Assembly (NCBI GenBank): GCA_040386235.1 | Contig: JAZKGA010000001.1 | Span: forward strand, 1,364,001-1,428,000 | Direction of reading: 5' to 3' | DNA length: 64,000 bases | Origin: JAZKGA01 sp040386235 | GTDB lineage: Bacteria > Pseudomonadota > Alphaproteobacteria > Micavibrionales > Micavibrionaceae | Shown here: positions 8,743 through 18,221 of the stretch, one piece after another | Layout of the letters: each line of letters opens with the position of its first letter | Position numbering within the stretch: the stretch's first letter is position 1 | Notes under the pieces: model-generated | The model's database searches: none | The model's input: the letters and a program-made list of their open reading frames with translations, nothing else | Told to the model about the DNA's origin: nothing | Position numbers and translations under genes: made by a program

Positions 8743-10587
8743 GAAGCCGCCCGACTGCATGTGCCATAGCTTCGCGTAATGCCCGTCCTTGCGGCGGACC
8801 AGCGCGTTGTGCGTGCCGTCTTCGATAATCCGACCGCCTTCCAACACGATAATACGATCCATCTGACGCAACGTGGACAGACGGTGGGCAACGGCGATAA
8901 CCGTCTTGTGCTGCATAATGTCCGCCAGGGCGTTTTGGATCGCCTGTTCGCTTTCACTGTCCAGTGCCGAGGTTGCTTCATCTAAAATCAAAATCGGCGA
9001 GTCCTTCAGGATCGCGCGCGCAATCGCGATACGCTGCTTTTGACCGCCTGAGAGTTTTACGCCGCGTTCGCCAATGTGGGCTTGGTACCCTTTGCGGCCA
9101 GAATTGTCTTCCAATTTCAAAATAAAGTCATGCGCATGGGCTTTTTTCGCGGCCGCGATGACCTCGTCCAGCGTTGTATCCAACCGCCCATACTGAATGT
9201 TTTCAAGGATTGAGCGGTGAAACAGGTAACTGTCCTGGGTCACTACTGTGATTTGGCTGCGCAGCGATTCCTGTGCGACATCGCGAATATCGTTACCGTT
9301 GATTAGAATCTGTCCTGACGTCAGATTATGGGTTCGCATCACAAGGCTGCTGACCGTTGATTTACCGGCACCGCTGCGCCCCACCAGGCCCAGTTTCTGA
9401 CCCGCAGGGATAGACAGGTAAAAGTTTTTTAACACAGGCGGTAAAGTCGTGTCTGCCTGCGGATCGTAATGGAAAGTGACATTATCATACGCGATCGCGG
9501 GCGGCAGGTGCCCAAGATCAAGTGTCTTTGCATCAGCGGTATCAGTTACATTTGGCCGCTTGGTCAATGCATCCACGCCCTCTTGCACCACGCCAAGGTT
9601 TTCGAAAACGCCCGACACCTCATACATAATCCAGCCTGATTGGAATGTCACCTGCACCATCATGGGCAATGCCATCGCCATGGCGGCCAATCCCAATTGC
9701 CCCTGTTCTTGCACCATGTCGTACCCTATCAGGGCGGTTGTAACCAACAAACCGGTGTTCAGGGTGGTGATAATAAAATTCATTGCCCAGATTGTGCCGG
9801 TCGCCTTCCGATAGCTGTGGCTGTGTTGTTGCAACAGACTGCGTACACGACCATCTTCGTACTGGGTCCGGGCAAAGTATTTTACGGGCAAGGCATTGGT
9901 CAGGCTGTCCACCAACTGGCCCAGAAACACACTGAAATCATTCGAACTGACGTGTGAATAATGGCGCAGCTTAGGCGTGAAATACGCCAGTGTAAGAACA
10001 TAGCTCACAATCCAAACAGCCAGTGGCAGGGCCAATACAAGATTGGTGTTGGTCAGAAAATAAAGGTTGGCGACATTCATGCTGATCGCGAACCACAAGG
10101 ATCCGACAAGCGAGCGAATGATGTCACGTATTGACCGGCCTGTTTGCTGTATTTTATTGGCCAGCCTTCCCGCGAAGTCATTTTGGAAGAACGTTAAGGA
10201 CTGCTGTGCCGTGTGCCGATACAGTTGATACCGGATCATGTTGGCGTAGTATGGGTTGTAAACGAAGTGAATGAACCCCTCGCTGATGACGCTGATAAAA
10301 AATCGACCGAACAGAATTGCACCACCCAGCCATAGCATGGCTGAAGTGTAATGTGCCTCCTTCACCAATTCCCCGACATACCAGAAAAGAACGGAAATCA
10401 GAACGGCGGCCAGGCCTTGCATCAGCCCGAAACCGATAATTGTCCATTTCATCGGCCGCATGAAATGCCAGATAAAGGCCCACAATGTCGTTGGCAGTGG
10501 GACCAAATCATCCTGATTGAAAAAGCGGTCATGTGGCCTGAAACGATTGTCCAGCGCCGTTATAATATACTTAATAATGTTTTTCAT
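8722..10587 (-). CDS. ABC exporter, fused permease-ATPase (MsbA/MDR-like)
   Basis: A 621-residue half-transporter. Residues about 35-340 form a six-helix type I exporter membrane domain, and residues 360-600 the nucleotide-binding domain with Walker A GRSGAGKST, Q-loop VTQDSYLF, signature LSGGQKQR, Walker B ILILDEATSALD and the H-loop AVAHRLST. It would act as a homodimer in the inner membrane, exporting lipid or drug substrates using ATP. The ATG at 10587 follows AGGGG; a TTG four codons upstream is the alternative. It is convergent with leuS, with 21 bases of overlap. No accessory gene indicates the substrate. Confidence 0.9.
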   Translation of the reverse strand: MKNIIKYIITALDNRFRPHDRFFNQDDLVPLPTTLWAFIWHFMRPMKWTIIGFGLMQGLAAVLISVLFWYVGELVKEAHYTSAMLWLGGAILFGRFFISVISEGFIHFVYNPYYANMIRYQLYRHTAQQSLTFFQNDFAGRLANKIQQTGRSIRDIIRSLVGSLWFAISMNVANLYFLTNTNLVLALPLAVWIVSYVLTLAYFTPKLRHYSHVSSNDFSVFLGQLVDSLTNALPVKYFARTQYEDGRVRSLLQQHSHSYRKATGTIWAMNFIITTLNTGLLVTTALIGYDMVQEQGQLGLAAMAMALPMMVQVTFQSGWIMYEVSGVFENLGVVQEGVDALTKRPNVTDTADAKTLDLGHLPPAIAYDNVTFHYDPQADTTLPPVLKNFYLSIPAGQKLGLVGRSGAGKSTVSSLVMRTHNLTSGQILINGNDIRDVAQESLRSQITVVTQDSYLFHRSILENIQYGRLDTTLDEVIAAAKKAHAHDFILKLEDNSGRKGYQAHIGERGVKLSGGQKQRIAIARAILKDSPILILDEATSALDSESEQAIQNALADIMQHKTVIAVAHRLSTLRQMDRIIVLEGGRIIEDGTHNALVRRKDGHYAKLWHMQSGGFLNDEVD

Positions 10588-10720
10588 GCCCCTGCCCAAC
10601 TATGTATGACGCCGATAGACAACTATATGGCCTACTGAAGGCGTAAATCTAGCCTGATAAGCAACAATATCTGAATCAACACAGTATCGACCGATACAGC
10701 TGCAATTCGAGGATCTCAGC

Positions 10721-11461
10721 CTAGCCCAAATTGAAATTCTGGGCCATGCGGTGCAGCTCGTGTTGTAAGATAGCAGTCATATCCGTGTTATGATTGCCGT
10801 CTTGATAGGAAATTCTTGGTTTGTCACAAAAGGTGATGTCCGGCACATGCTGTGTCAAATGATCATCTTTGGCAAAAACAAACGTAGCCGCCATAAGGTT
10901 ATTGACTGCCGCACGTCGAAACATCTTGGCCGCATCGGGATCTGATAAAAGACGCGTGGCATCGGCATCGTTAATATGGGCAGGCGTTAGCAGGAAGCTG
11001 TCGCCAGGCGCGCCTTCAACCGGCATAGGTACGGAACGCGACGTGCCATTACGCAACTGATCATATGCGCCATTGAGCGCCTTTAACTGATATTTAATGG
11101 CCTGTAATGGATCAATAATAGGCTTGATCCCGAGAAAACCTAAATAAGGCTTATTTTCAATCATCGGCAGAACACGCGATAGTGCACCCAGCGCGACACC
11201 ACACCCGACGCTGCTTCCCACGATAATATGCGGTCCGCAATGCGCATCGAAAACTGCCGCCAATTGCTCGCCGGCCCGCTCTTCCATTACGGATAGCAAA
11301 GGCGCAGGATCTTGCGGCAGTTGGTAAGATGCCGTGTAAAAATCTAACTGAAGACGATGGGCATGATCCCGTAAAGCAGTTTCATTCGGGCCGCTATCCA
11401 TATGCCCACGCCGCACTGCTGCGCATCCGCTCAAACCCGGAATAAATATAACTGTTCCCAT
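10721..11461 (-). CDS. Alpha/beta-hydrolase-like protein of unknown function
   Basis: A 246-residue protein that begins with a hydrophobic strand and oxyanion-type turn, MGTVIFIPGLSG, and has a nucleophile-elbow-like GSSVG (IIVGSSVGCGVALGAL) with Ser as candidate nucleophile. A C-terminal DGNH offers a candidate catalytic His, and FAKDDH a candidate Asp. These features support an alpha/beta hydrolase fold, but I do not recognise a named family. The ATG at 11461 is chosen because AAGGG sits eight bases upstream; an ATG at 11476 and a TTG at 11479 are also in frame. It is divergent from ppa. Confidence 0.6.
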   Translation of the reverse strand: MGTVIFIPGLSGCAAVRRGHMDSGPNETALRDHAHRLQLDFYTASYQLPQDPAPLLSVMEERAGEQLAAVFDAHCGPHIIVGSSVGCGVALGALSRVLPMIENKPYLGFLGIKPIIDPLQAIKYQLKALNGAYDQLRNGTSRSVPMPVEGAPGDSFLLTPAHINDADATRLLSDPDAAKMFRRAAVNNLMAATFVFAKDDHLTQHVPDITFCDKPRISYQDGNHNTDMTAILQHELHRMAQNFNLG

Positions 11462-11482
11462 CTGGATACCCTTCATCAAGTT

Positions 11483-11513
11483 TTGACATAAGCTAAATAA
11501 TTGTCGTTATGTA
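11483..11513 (+). promoter_or_regulatory. Putative promoter for ppa
   Basis: A perfect TTGACA at 11483-11488 is followed by TTATGT or TATGTA at 11507-11513 (spacer 18-19, slightly long). It lies in the divergent gap between the hydrolase-like gene and ppa, leaving a leader of about 45 bases. Pattern match only. Confidence 0.4.
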
Positions 11514-11562
11514 TATTTTTATTCTGCTTGCATTGCAAGACAAAATCCGCATGATGCGGGGC

Positions 11563-12108
11563 ATGCGATACGACAAACTTGCCCCTGGCCTTTCGGCCCC
11601 CCATGATGTGAATGCCCTGATCGAAATCACGAAGGGCGAAGGAACCGTCAAATACGAATACGACATCTCGACCGGATTTATGGTCGTTGACCGTATTCGC
11701 CATTCCTCCCTTCTGTATCCGATCAATTACGGCTGTATCCCCAACACATTGTCCGAAGACGGCGATGCCCTGGATATCATCGTGATGGGTGATGCCGTTC
11801 AAACCGGTTCGATCCTGCCTGCACGTCCGGTGGCCGTATTGATGATGGAAGACGAAAAAGGTCCGGATGTGAAAATTCTGGCTGTCCCGTCTGACCGGAT
11901 CAGTCCGCATTACAAGCATGTGCAATGCCTGGCCGATGTGCCGCAAAACCAGATCATGCTGCTGGAACATTTCTTCAAGCACTACAAGGATCTGGAATCG
12001 GGCCCTGGCAAATTCTCCAAAACTTTTGGATGGGAAGATGTCGATCAGGCGAATGCCTATGTCCTGGATGCTATCGAACGCGCCAATCATGTAAAGGCAG
12101 CAGAATAG
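11563..12108 (+). CDS. ppa: Inorganic pyrophosphatase (soluble, family I)
   Basis: A 181-residue cytosolic enzyme hydrolysing pyrophosphate to phosphate, which drives biosynthetic reactions to completion. Family I landmarks are the substrate-site segment TVKYEYD, DRIRHSSLLYPINYGCIPNTLSEDGDALDIIVMG with the Mg-binding DGDALD, and DVPQNQIMLLEHFFKHYKDLE. Length and order match the E. coli enzyme (176 residues). The start at 11563 (MRYDKLAPG) fits the family N-terminus best; upstream in-frame ATGs at 11551 and earlier are less likely. DUF808 follows after six bases. Confidence 0.96.
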   Translation: MRYDKLAPGLSAPHDVNALIEITKGEGTVKYEYDISTGFMVVDRIRHSSLLYPINYGCIPNTLSEDGDALDIIVMGDAVQTGSILPARPVAVLMMEDEKGPDVKILAVPSDRISPHYKHVQCLADVPQNQIMLLEHFFKHYKDLESGPGKFSKTFGWEDVDQANAYVLDAIERANHVKAAE

Positions 12109-12114
12109 CCCTAA

Positions 12115-13149
12115 ATGTCTGCCACCTTCCTTGCCTTCCTGGACCTTGCAACCCGCCACGGCGTTAAGGTCGCAAGTGTGGGTGCTAAGGGCGCGGCCGC
12201 CGGTGTCGCAGTCACTTTGGATGATGTTGCGGTCACAGCCGGCAAGCCGAAAAGCGCCGGCATTCCCCAAGACCAGGAAAACGCATTCGTCCTAGGTACA
12301 GCCGCCGTTTCAGCCAAGAATAAACTGTGGCAGTATCCGTTATTGCTGGGCATCGTTGCCGTCGCGCCGCCTGTTATGGCACCGTTATTGGGCGCGGGCG
12401 CGCTGTACCTGTGTTACGAAGGCTGGCACGAAACGCACGACCTGGCACATCATCATCTTCATAAGGGTGAGCCGCACCATACTGATCCCCTGCCCCATGA
12501 AGGCGATTTGGACGACGGCGATACATTCAGCCCCGACCATATGAAAGCCGTGATGCGTGAGGCGCAGATTCTGGACCTGGTCCTGTCCGCTGAAATTGGC
12601 GTTATGGCCCTGAACGCGATGGGGGCTGGTGCCGATTTCAAGCAGGCTGCGCTGGATTACGAATTAACTGGCAGCTTATCAACCTATCTGCCTTCTTTGG
12701 CCACCCACGCCCCCGCTATTGCGCTGGTAGGTGCGGCGGCGACTTTGGGCGTTTACCTGCCGGTCTGGATCATCCTGCGCGCTGACAACTGGGCGGAATT
12801 CCTGATGGCGCGCCAGGGCACACACGCATGGGCGCGTCTGCAGCGCACCCTTGGCCAGAAACTGGTCCCGGCGACACACTCTTTGATGCGCGCGCTGCCA
12901 TATGTTGGAACGGCTGCGATGCTGGCAGTTGGCGGTCACATCATGATAAACCTGGTGCCAGCCGCACATCATTCGTTAGAAGACTTGATTGCTGCATCCG
13001 GTCTGGCGGGCGTGCTGGTGGAATATAGCGTGGCGATTGCGGCAGGCCTTATCACAGGGTTCCTGTTTGATAAGCTTATCCTGCCGCCCCTGCGCCCGTT
13101 ATACCGGCTTGTCAGTCAAAAGATTTTCAGACAAGAAAAACTGGGCTAA
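12115..13149 (+). CDS. DUF808 (YedI-like) inner-membrane protein
   Basis: A 344-residue multi-spanning protein. The N-terminus ATFLAFLDLATRHGVKVASVGAKGAA, the short stretch TLDDVAVTAGKP, and the GAGALYLCYEGWHETHD block followed by His-rich residues (HDLAHHHLHKGEPHH) match the DUF808 family typified by YedI. About six hydrophobic helices follow residue 150. The function of the family is not established. It starts six bases after the ppa stop, so co-transcription with ppa is likely. Confidence 0.85.
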   Translation: MSATFLAFLDLATRHGVKVASVGAKGAAAGVAVTLDDVAVTAGKPKSAGIPQDQENAFVLGTAAVSAKNKLWQYPLLLGIVAVAPPVMAPLLGAGALYLCYEGWHETHDLAHHHLHKGEPHHTDPLPHEGDLDDGDTFSPDHMKAVMREAQILDLVLSAEIGVMALNAMGAGADFKQAALDYELTGSLSTYLPSLATHAPAIALVGAAATLGVYLPVWIILRADNWAEFLMARQGTHAWARLQRTLGQKLVPATHSLMRALPYVGTAAMLAVGGHIMINLVPAAHHSLEDLIAASGLAGVLVEYSVAIAAGLITGFLFDKLILPPLRPLYRLVSQKIFRQEKLG

Positions 13150-13152
13150 GGC

Positions 13153-13905
13153 CTATTCCAGTTCAAAACCGACATTGACGGTCACCGACATGCCTACTTC
13201 GCCAGCGGCGATCGGGGCCGGACCGGCACCCATTGCATCTGCCGCCATTTCCATACGCGCCGCCTTATAAACGGGCATTGGCGGGGCCATCATCTGTTCA
13301 CTGATTGCCGTGATGCGTTTGATCTTCAGATCGGCGGCCTGGGCATAAATCTCAGCCCGGCTGCGTGCTTTTGCCACAGCCTCGGCACGCGCCTTATCCA
13401 TCAAGGCATCAGGATTGTCGATCGTGAAATCCGGACCGCTGACCTGGTTTGCACCACGCGTCGCAAGAGTGTCCAGCATCGTACCGATTTTCGTCATATC
13501 GCGGATCTTGATCGTCAGATTGTTTGAAACCTGATAACCGGTAATTCTCGGTGCCTGGTTTTCAGCATACATATATTGTGGCTGGATACTGAAGCCATTT
13601 GTCTGCATGTCTTTTTCAGCAATGCCGGCCTCTTTAACCGCCGCAAACATGGCGTTCATCTGTGTCGTGTTTTCTTTCATCGCCGCGGCCACGTTTGGCG
13701 CGACACTTAAAATACCTGCGGTAATCATCGCAACATCAGGCGCGGCCTTCACATCGGATGACGCACTGATGGTCAGTTCCGTGCCATCGCTGTTCTTGCA
13801 TTGCGCGGATTGGTCCTGCGCACAGGCGGGCATAGCCACCAGCAGGGTGGACAGCAGGATAGCCAAGGGTAAATGGCGGGTACGGGGGAATGATGTGTTC
13901 GGCAT
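13153..13905 (-). CDS. SIMPL-domain (DUF541/YggE-like) periplasmic protein
   Basis: A 250-residue protein with a signal peptide (hydrophobic residues 12-25, cleavage likely after ACA) and a SIMPL domain from about residue 40 to the end. Landmarks are TISASSDVKAAPDVAMITAGI, MNAMFAAVKEAGIAEKDMQTNGFSIQPQY, YQVSNNLTIKIRD and AVAKARSRAEIYAQAADLKI. E. coli YggE, a relative, has been linked to oxidative-stress tolerance; the biochemical role is unknown. AAGGAGATAACCCA precedes the ATG, a very strong ribosome site. It is convergent with the DUF808 gene (three bases apart). Confidence 0.88.
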   Translation of the reverse strand: MPNTSFPRTRHLPLAILLSTLLVAMPACAQDQSAQCKNSDGTELTISASSDVKAAPDVAMITAGILSVAPNVAAAMKENTTQMNAMFAAVKEAGIAEKDMQTNGFSIQPQYMYAENQAPRITGYQVSNNLTIKIRDMTKIGTMLDTLATRGANQVSGPDFTIDNPDALMDKARAEAVAKARSRAEIYAQAADLKIKRITAISEQMMAPPMPVYKAARMEMAADAMGAGPAPIAAGEVGMSVTVNVGFELE

Positions 13906-13951
13906 TGGGTTATCTCCTTATGCCGAACACCATATCTTGGTTCAGCTTGCC

Positions 13952-15769
13952 TTACAACGCGGCATTTTTAGACTCACGCTTGCGCATATTCGGGTCAAGG
14001 TGACGTTTGCGCAAACGGATATTTTTCGGCGTGACTTCTACCAGCTCATCATCACCGATATACGAGATCGCTTTTTCCAAAGGCATCGCCAAAGGCGGCG
14101 TCAGGCGGACGGCATCATCCTTACCAGCGGCGCGCACGTTCGACAATTTCTTGCCCTCCAGGATGTTTACTTCCAGGTCGCTGCCCTTCGTGTGCTCACC
14201 GATCACCATGCCTTGATAGACCTTGGTACCCGGTGTGATCAGCATTGGACCACGTTCTTCAAGCTTCCACATCGCATAGGCAACGGCTTCGCCCGCCCCG
14301 TTTGAAATGATCGCGCCAGTGTGACGCGCGGCAATCGGGCCTTTGTAAGGTGTGTAGCCATAGAACAAGCGGTTCATCAAACCGGTCCCGCGTGTTTCCG
14401 ACAGGAACTGGCTGGCATAACCGATCAAGCCACGTGACGGGGCCTGAAACACCAGGCGAACCTTGCCGGCACCGCTTGGGCGCATTTCAAGCAAGTCAGC
14501 TTTCCGTTCGGCCAAAGATTGGACAACAGTACCGGAATACAGTTCATCCACATCAACAATCACTTCTTCAACCGGTTCCTGGCGCTGGCCAGACTCATCG
14601 GTTTGGAACAGCACGCGTGGGCGTGAGATGGATAATTCAAAGCCTTCGCGGCGCATGGTTTCGATCAGGATGCCCAGTTGCAATTCACCCCGGCCCGCGA
14701 CTTCAAACGCATCGTTATCAGCCGATGGCTTGACTCGAATGGCCACGTTGCCTTCGGATTCACGCATTAGGCGGTCACGAATAACGCGTGATGTGACCTT
14801 GTCACCTTCTGTTCCAGCCAGCGGGCTGTCGTTAACGGAAAATGTCATCGCGATTGTCGGCGGGTCAATAGGACGCGTCGGGATCGGTTCAGCGACAGCA
14901 GGATCAACGATCGTGTCGGCGACAGTGGATTTCGTCAGACCGGCAATAGCGACAATGTCACCTGCGCTCGCCTCTTCAACCGGCACGCGTTCCAAGCCAC
15001 GGAATGCCAGAACCTTCGTCACGCGACCAGTTTCGATTAAGCTGCCATCGCGTGCCAGGGATTTGATCGGCATGTTCGGGCGTACTTTACCCGATTGAAC
15101 GCGACCTGTCAGAATACGGCCCAAAAACGGGTTGGCTTCCAGAATAGTCACCAGCATTGAGAAAGGCGCCTGGTCATCAACAGTTGGCGCAGGCACATGA
15201 TTAACGATCAATTCGAACAGCGGGGACAGGTCGGTCCCGACCACGCCTTCGGTTTCCGAAGCCCAGCCTGAACGGCCTGATGCATAAAGCGTTGGGAAAT
15301 CCAGTTGCTCTTCGCTGGCATCCAATGCTGCGAACAGGTCAAAGATTTCATTGTGAACATGGGTGATCTGCGCATCCGGCCGATCAACCTTGTTGATAAC
15401 GACAATCGGACGGATACCCAGTGAGAGAGCTTTGCCAAGGACGAATTTTGTTTGCGGCAATGGGCCTTCCGCCGCATCGACCAGCAGGACAACGCCATCG
15501 ACCATCGACAGGATACGCTCAACCTCACCGCCGAAATCGGCGTGGCCAGGTGTATCGACAATATTGATTTGCGTGCCTTGCCATTGAACAGCGGTACATT
15601 TCGCCAAAATCGTAATACCGCGTTCGCGTTCCAGGTCGTTGCTGTCCATCGCGCGGTCAGACATCGCCTGATTCGAACGGACCATCCCGCCTTGGCGCAA
15701 CATGGCATCTACAAGGGTCGTTTTACCGTGGTCAACGTGGGCGATAATGGCAATATTACGCAATTTCAT
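13952..15769 (-). CDS. typA: Translational GTPase TypA/BipA
   Basis: A 605-residue EF-G-like ribosome-binding GTPase. The G1 loop is AHVDHGKTT (about 10-18), switch II carries DTPGHADFGGEVER, and the G4 motif is NKVDRPDA. EF-G domains II, III and V are present, and the BipA-specific C-terminal domain includes KVYQGMVIGEHTKGSDLEVN and ends in the characteristic run of charged residues. BipA is implicated in 50S assembly and stress or cold adaptation. CAGGAGCCAAAA precedes the ATG. It is transcribed in the same direction as the SIMPL gene that follows after about 46 bases. Confidence 0.97.
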   Translation of the reverse strand: MKLRNIAIIAHVDHGKTTLVDAMLRQGGMVRSNQAMSDRAMDSNDLERERGITILAKCTAVQWQGTQINIVDTPGHADFGGEVERILSMVDGVVLLVDAAEGPLPQTKFVLGKALSLGIRPIVVINKVDRPDAQITHVHNEIFDLFAALDASEEQLDFPTLYASGRSGWASETEGVVGTDLSPLFELIVNHVPAPTVDDQAPFSMLVTILEANPFLGRILTGRVQSGKVRPNMPIKSLARDGSLIETGRVTKVLAFRGLERVPVEEASAGDIVAIAGLTKSTVADTIVDPAVAEPIPTRPIDPPTIAMTFSVNDSPLAGTEGDKVTSRVIRDRLMRESEGNVAIRVKPSADNDAFEVAGRGELQLGILIETMRREGFELSISRPRVLFQTDESGQRQEPVEEVIVDVDELYSGTVVQSLAERKADLLEMRPSGAGKVRLVFQAPSRGLIGYASQFLSETRGTGLMNRLFYGYTPYKGPIAARHTGAIISNGAGEAVAYAMWKLEERGPMLITPGTKVYQGMVIGEHTKGSDLEVNILEGKKLSNVRAAGKDDAVRLTPPLAMPLEKAISYIGDDELVEVTPKNIRLRKRHLDPNMRKRESKNAAL

Positions 15770-15848
15770 TTTTGGCTCCTGATTCAGTGTCGCGTCTTTC
15801 TATAAGCAGCGCACAAAAAAGCCAAGAAAAATCGCTTATTCACACAAA

Positions 15849-17156
15849 TTAAGATTCATCTTCGTCTTCGTGACGGGTAATCAAGACTTTGTCGATCCGC
15901 CGGCCATCCATGTCCATGACCTCAAATTCATAGCCATGGGCTGTCACTTTCTCGCTTGCCTGCGGCAAATGGCCGAACGTATCCAGCAAGAATCCAGCCA
16001 GAGTGTCGTATTGCTCGTCCGTCTTGATCTGTTCAAGCCCGATGGTCAGGTGCAGTTCCTGGATCGGGGTAAGGCCATCGACCAGCCAGCTGCCGTCCTC
16101 ACGCTCAATAATATGCCTGCCGCCCTCATCGTCGTCATAATTGGACGGCAACACGCCGACAATGGCCTCAAGAATATCCGAAGCCGTGATAACGCCTTGG
16201 ATAATGCCGTATTCATCCTGCACCATTGCCATGTGGGCACGGGTGTTCTTGAATAATTCCAGGGCTTTCAGGCATGGCGTGTTTTCGGGCAGGCTGGGCA
16301 GATCAATCACGTAATCGCGGATATTAATTGCGTTGCGTGTCAATATCGCATCCAGGATATCCTTGGACGAAATCAGGCCAATGATATTGTCGCTTTCCCC
16401 ATCCTTCACCGGATAACGGGAATGACCGCGCTCATGCACGATCTGCGTAATGTCTTCCAGCGTGCCGTTGACATCGATGATCCCCAATTCCATCCGGTGG
16501 GTCATAATCGATTTGACGGTGCGATCACCCAGGTGAATGATCCTTTGCAGCATCTCATGTTCCGTTTGTTCCAGCACGCCGTTTTCGGCACCTTCGGCAA
16601 TCACGGCGCGGACTTCTTCTTCCGTCATCCCGTCATTCTCATTGGGCCGTACGCCGCATAACCACAGGATAAGTGCGGCTGCCCTTTCCAAAAACCCGGC
16701 AATGGGGCCAAATATCGTCGATAGCACGATCATAATCGGCGCCACCAGACAGGACAATGTTTGCGCATGCGCCATCGCCAGTTGCTTCGGCACCAATTCC
16801 CCGAACACGACCGACACAAACGTAATGGCCGTGACCACAATCACCACAGATGCAGTTTCAGCGTGAACGGCCACCCATTGCGGCATGGTTAACAGAATTT
16901 GCGCCAATGGCTCGGCCAGAGTCGCGCCACCATAGGCACCGGCAAATATACCGACCAGCGTGATGCCGACCTGCACAGTGGACAGGAAACGGCCAGGATT
17001 TTCCGACAGTTCCAGGGCTTTTTGCGCGCGCCAGTCCCCTTGCTTCGCGCGCTGACGCAGCATTGGGCGGCTGGCGGAAACGATGGCCATTTCCGACATC
17101 GCAAAAAACGCATTCACCAGCATCAGGACGGCAATAATCATTATATCAGTCAACAT
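15849..17156 (-). CDS. CNNM/CorC (TlyC-type) hemolysin-family transporter protein
   Basis: A 435-residue membrane protein. Residues 1-190 form the DUF21/CNNM transmembrane domain with about four helices and blocks such as FFAMSEMAIVSASR and LSTVQVGITLVGIFAGAYGG. The acidic linker NENDGMTEEEVRAVIAEG leads to a CBS pair (about 210-335, including RGHSRYPV and MAMVQDEYG), and the CorC_HlyC domain closes the protein (DGSWLVDGLTPIQEL). Relatives are implicated in magnesium or cobalt efflux; the hemolysin name is historical. It starts nine bases after the SbtA-like gene stop, so the two probably form an operon. Confidence 0.92.
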   Translation of the reverse strand: MLTDIMIIAVLMLVNAFFAMSEMAIVSASRPMLRQRAKQGDWRAQKALELSENPGRFLSTVQVGITLVGIFAGAYGGATLAEPLAQILLTMPQWVAVHAETASVVIVVTAITFVSVVFGELVPKQLAMAHAQTLSCLVAPIMIVLSTIFGPIAGFLERAAALILWLCGVRPNENDGMTEEEVRAVIAEGAENGVLEQTEHEMLQRIIHLGDRTVKSIMTHRMELGIIDVNGTLEDITQIVHERGHSRYPVKDGESDNIIGLISSKDILDAILTRNAINIRDYVIDLPSLPENTPCLKALELFKNTRAHMAMVQDEYGIIQGVITASDILEAIVGVLPSNYDDDEGGRHIIEREDGSWLVDGLTPIQELHLTIGLEQIKTDEQYDTLAGFLLDTFGHLPQASEKVTAHGYEFEVMDMDGRRIDKVLITRHEDEDES

Positions 17157-17165
17157 CTTGTTTAC

Positions 17166-18158
17166 TTATACTCCAAAGACAGTGCGGGCCAAGGCAAAAT
17201 AGAGTGGAATTCCGATCAGCACATTGAAAGGAAAGGTAATTGCCAGGACGGCGGGCAGATATACGCTTGGCTCAACCCGCGGCAAAGCCAGCTTTAACGC
17301 CGCCGGCACTGCGATATAAGAGGCGGAGGCACACAACACGCCAAACAGAAACGATGTGCCAATATCAATCCCCAAGGCCCGCGACACCAGAATCCCAAGT
17401 ACGCCGCCTGAAATCGGGAAATAGACGGCAAAAGCCCAGACCGAAAATGTGTAACGCCGCAGCCCGGCTGATTGCCGCGCAACGACCAGACCCATATCCA
17501 GCAGAAACATGCATAACACGCCTTGAAAAGGTGCAATCAGGAACGGTGCGACCATATCATGCCCAACAGGCCCCGTCAGATATCCAATAACCAGAGACCC
17601 CAACAGCAGTATGACCGCGCCATTCGTGGCCAAATCCCGCAGCAGATAAGGGGTAAAAGCCTGTTGCTGCCCCGCGCTTTCGGCACGGTATGCGCGGTGC
17701 GCCAGGTACAGGCCAACCAGGATCGCGGGTGCTTCTTTCAAGGCCGCGATGGCAACGATATACCCGCCATAGTCAATGTTACGGGCCTGAAGGAAGGCAA
17801 TGGCAATGGCGAAGGTAACGATGCTGATTGATCCGTAATGAGTCGCCAGCGCGGCTGCCTCGTCACGTCGAAACTGTGTCGTCCCACGCAACAGCATATA
17901 CCCAAGAACCGGCATGGTCAGGCTGAAGGCCAGCCCTGCCAGGCCAAGCACGATCACCGGCCCGTCTATCTGGGGTGTCTGTGCCAAGGCAACGCCGCCT
18001 TTAAAGCCGATGGCCATCATTAAATACAGGGCAAAATAACGGCTGATGCTGTCTGGAACGCTTAAATCAGACTTCGCGACACCGGCCAGAACACCTAAGA
18101 AGAAAAACAGGATCGCTGGCGACAACAGGTTTTGACTTAAATCAGCGAATATATCCAT
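17166..18158 (-). CDS. SbtA-like sodium-dependent bicarbonate transporter family protein (DUF897)
   Basis: A 330-residue protein with about ten hydrophobic helices arranged as an inverted repeat. The N-terminus NLLSPAILFFFLGVLAGVAKSDL and YLMMAIGFKGGVALA match the SbtA/DUF897 family, as does the later LASYIAVPAAL-like segment (CASASYIAVPAALKLALP). Cyanobacterial SbtA takes up bicarbonate with sodium; in heterotrophic proteobacteria the substrate is untested. No SbtB-like PII gene is adjacent. The CNNM/CorC gene follows after nine bases. Confidence 0.85.
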   Translation of the reverse strand: MDIFADLSQNLLSPAILFFFLGVLAGVAKSDLSVPDSISRYFALYLMMAIGFKGGVALAQTPQIDGPVIVLGLAGLAFSLTMPVLGYMLLRGTTQFRRDEAAALATHYGSISIVTFAIAIAFLQARNIDYGGYIVAIAALKEAPAILVGLYLAHRAYRAESAGQQQAFTPYLLRDLATNGAVILLLGSLVIGYLTGPVGHDMVAPFLIAPFQGVLCMFLLDMGLVVARQSAGLRRYTFSVWAFAVYFPISGGVLGILVSRALGIDIGTSFLFGVLCASASYIAVPAALKLALPRVEPSVYLPAVLAITFPFNVLIGIPLYFALARTVFGV

Positions 18159-18221
18159 GCCTGCATCGTGCGGAATCCGGTTCCACTGGTCAAGGGGAAT
18201 AAAATAGGGTAATCGGTTTGT

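Noticed and set aside
11476..12270. 264-codon open frame on the minus strand opposite ppa
   Set aside because: It lies antisense to a well-conserved pyrophosphatase gene and its composition (His/Arg-rich, no domain) is that of a shadow frame.
13607..14305. 232-codon plus-strand frame opposite the SIMPL and typA genes
   Set aside because: Antisense to two conserved genes, with no motif and no ribosome site of note.
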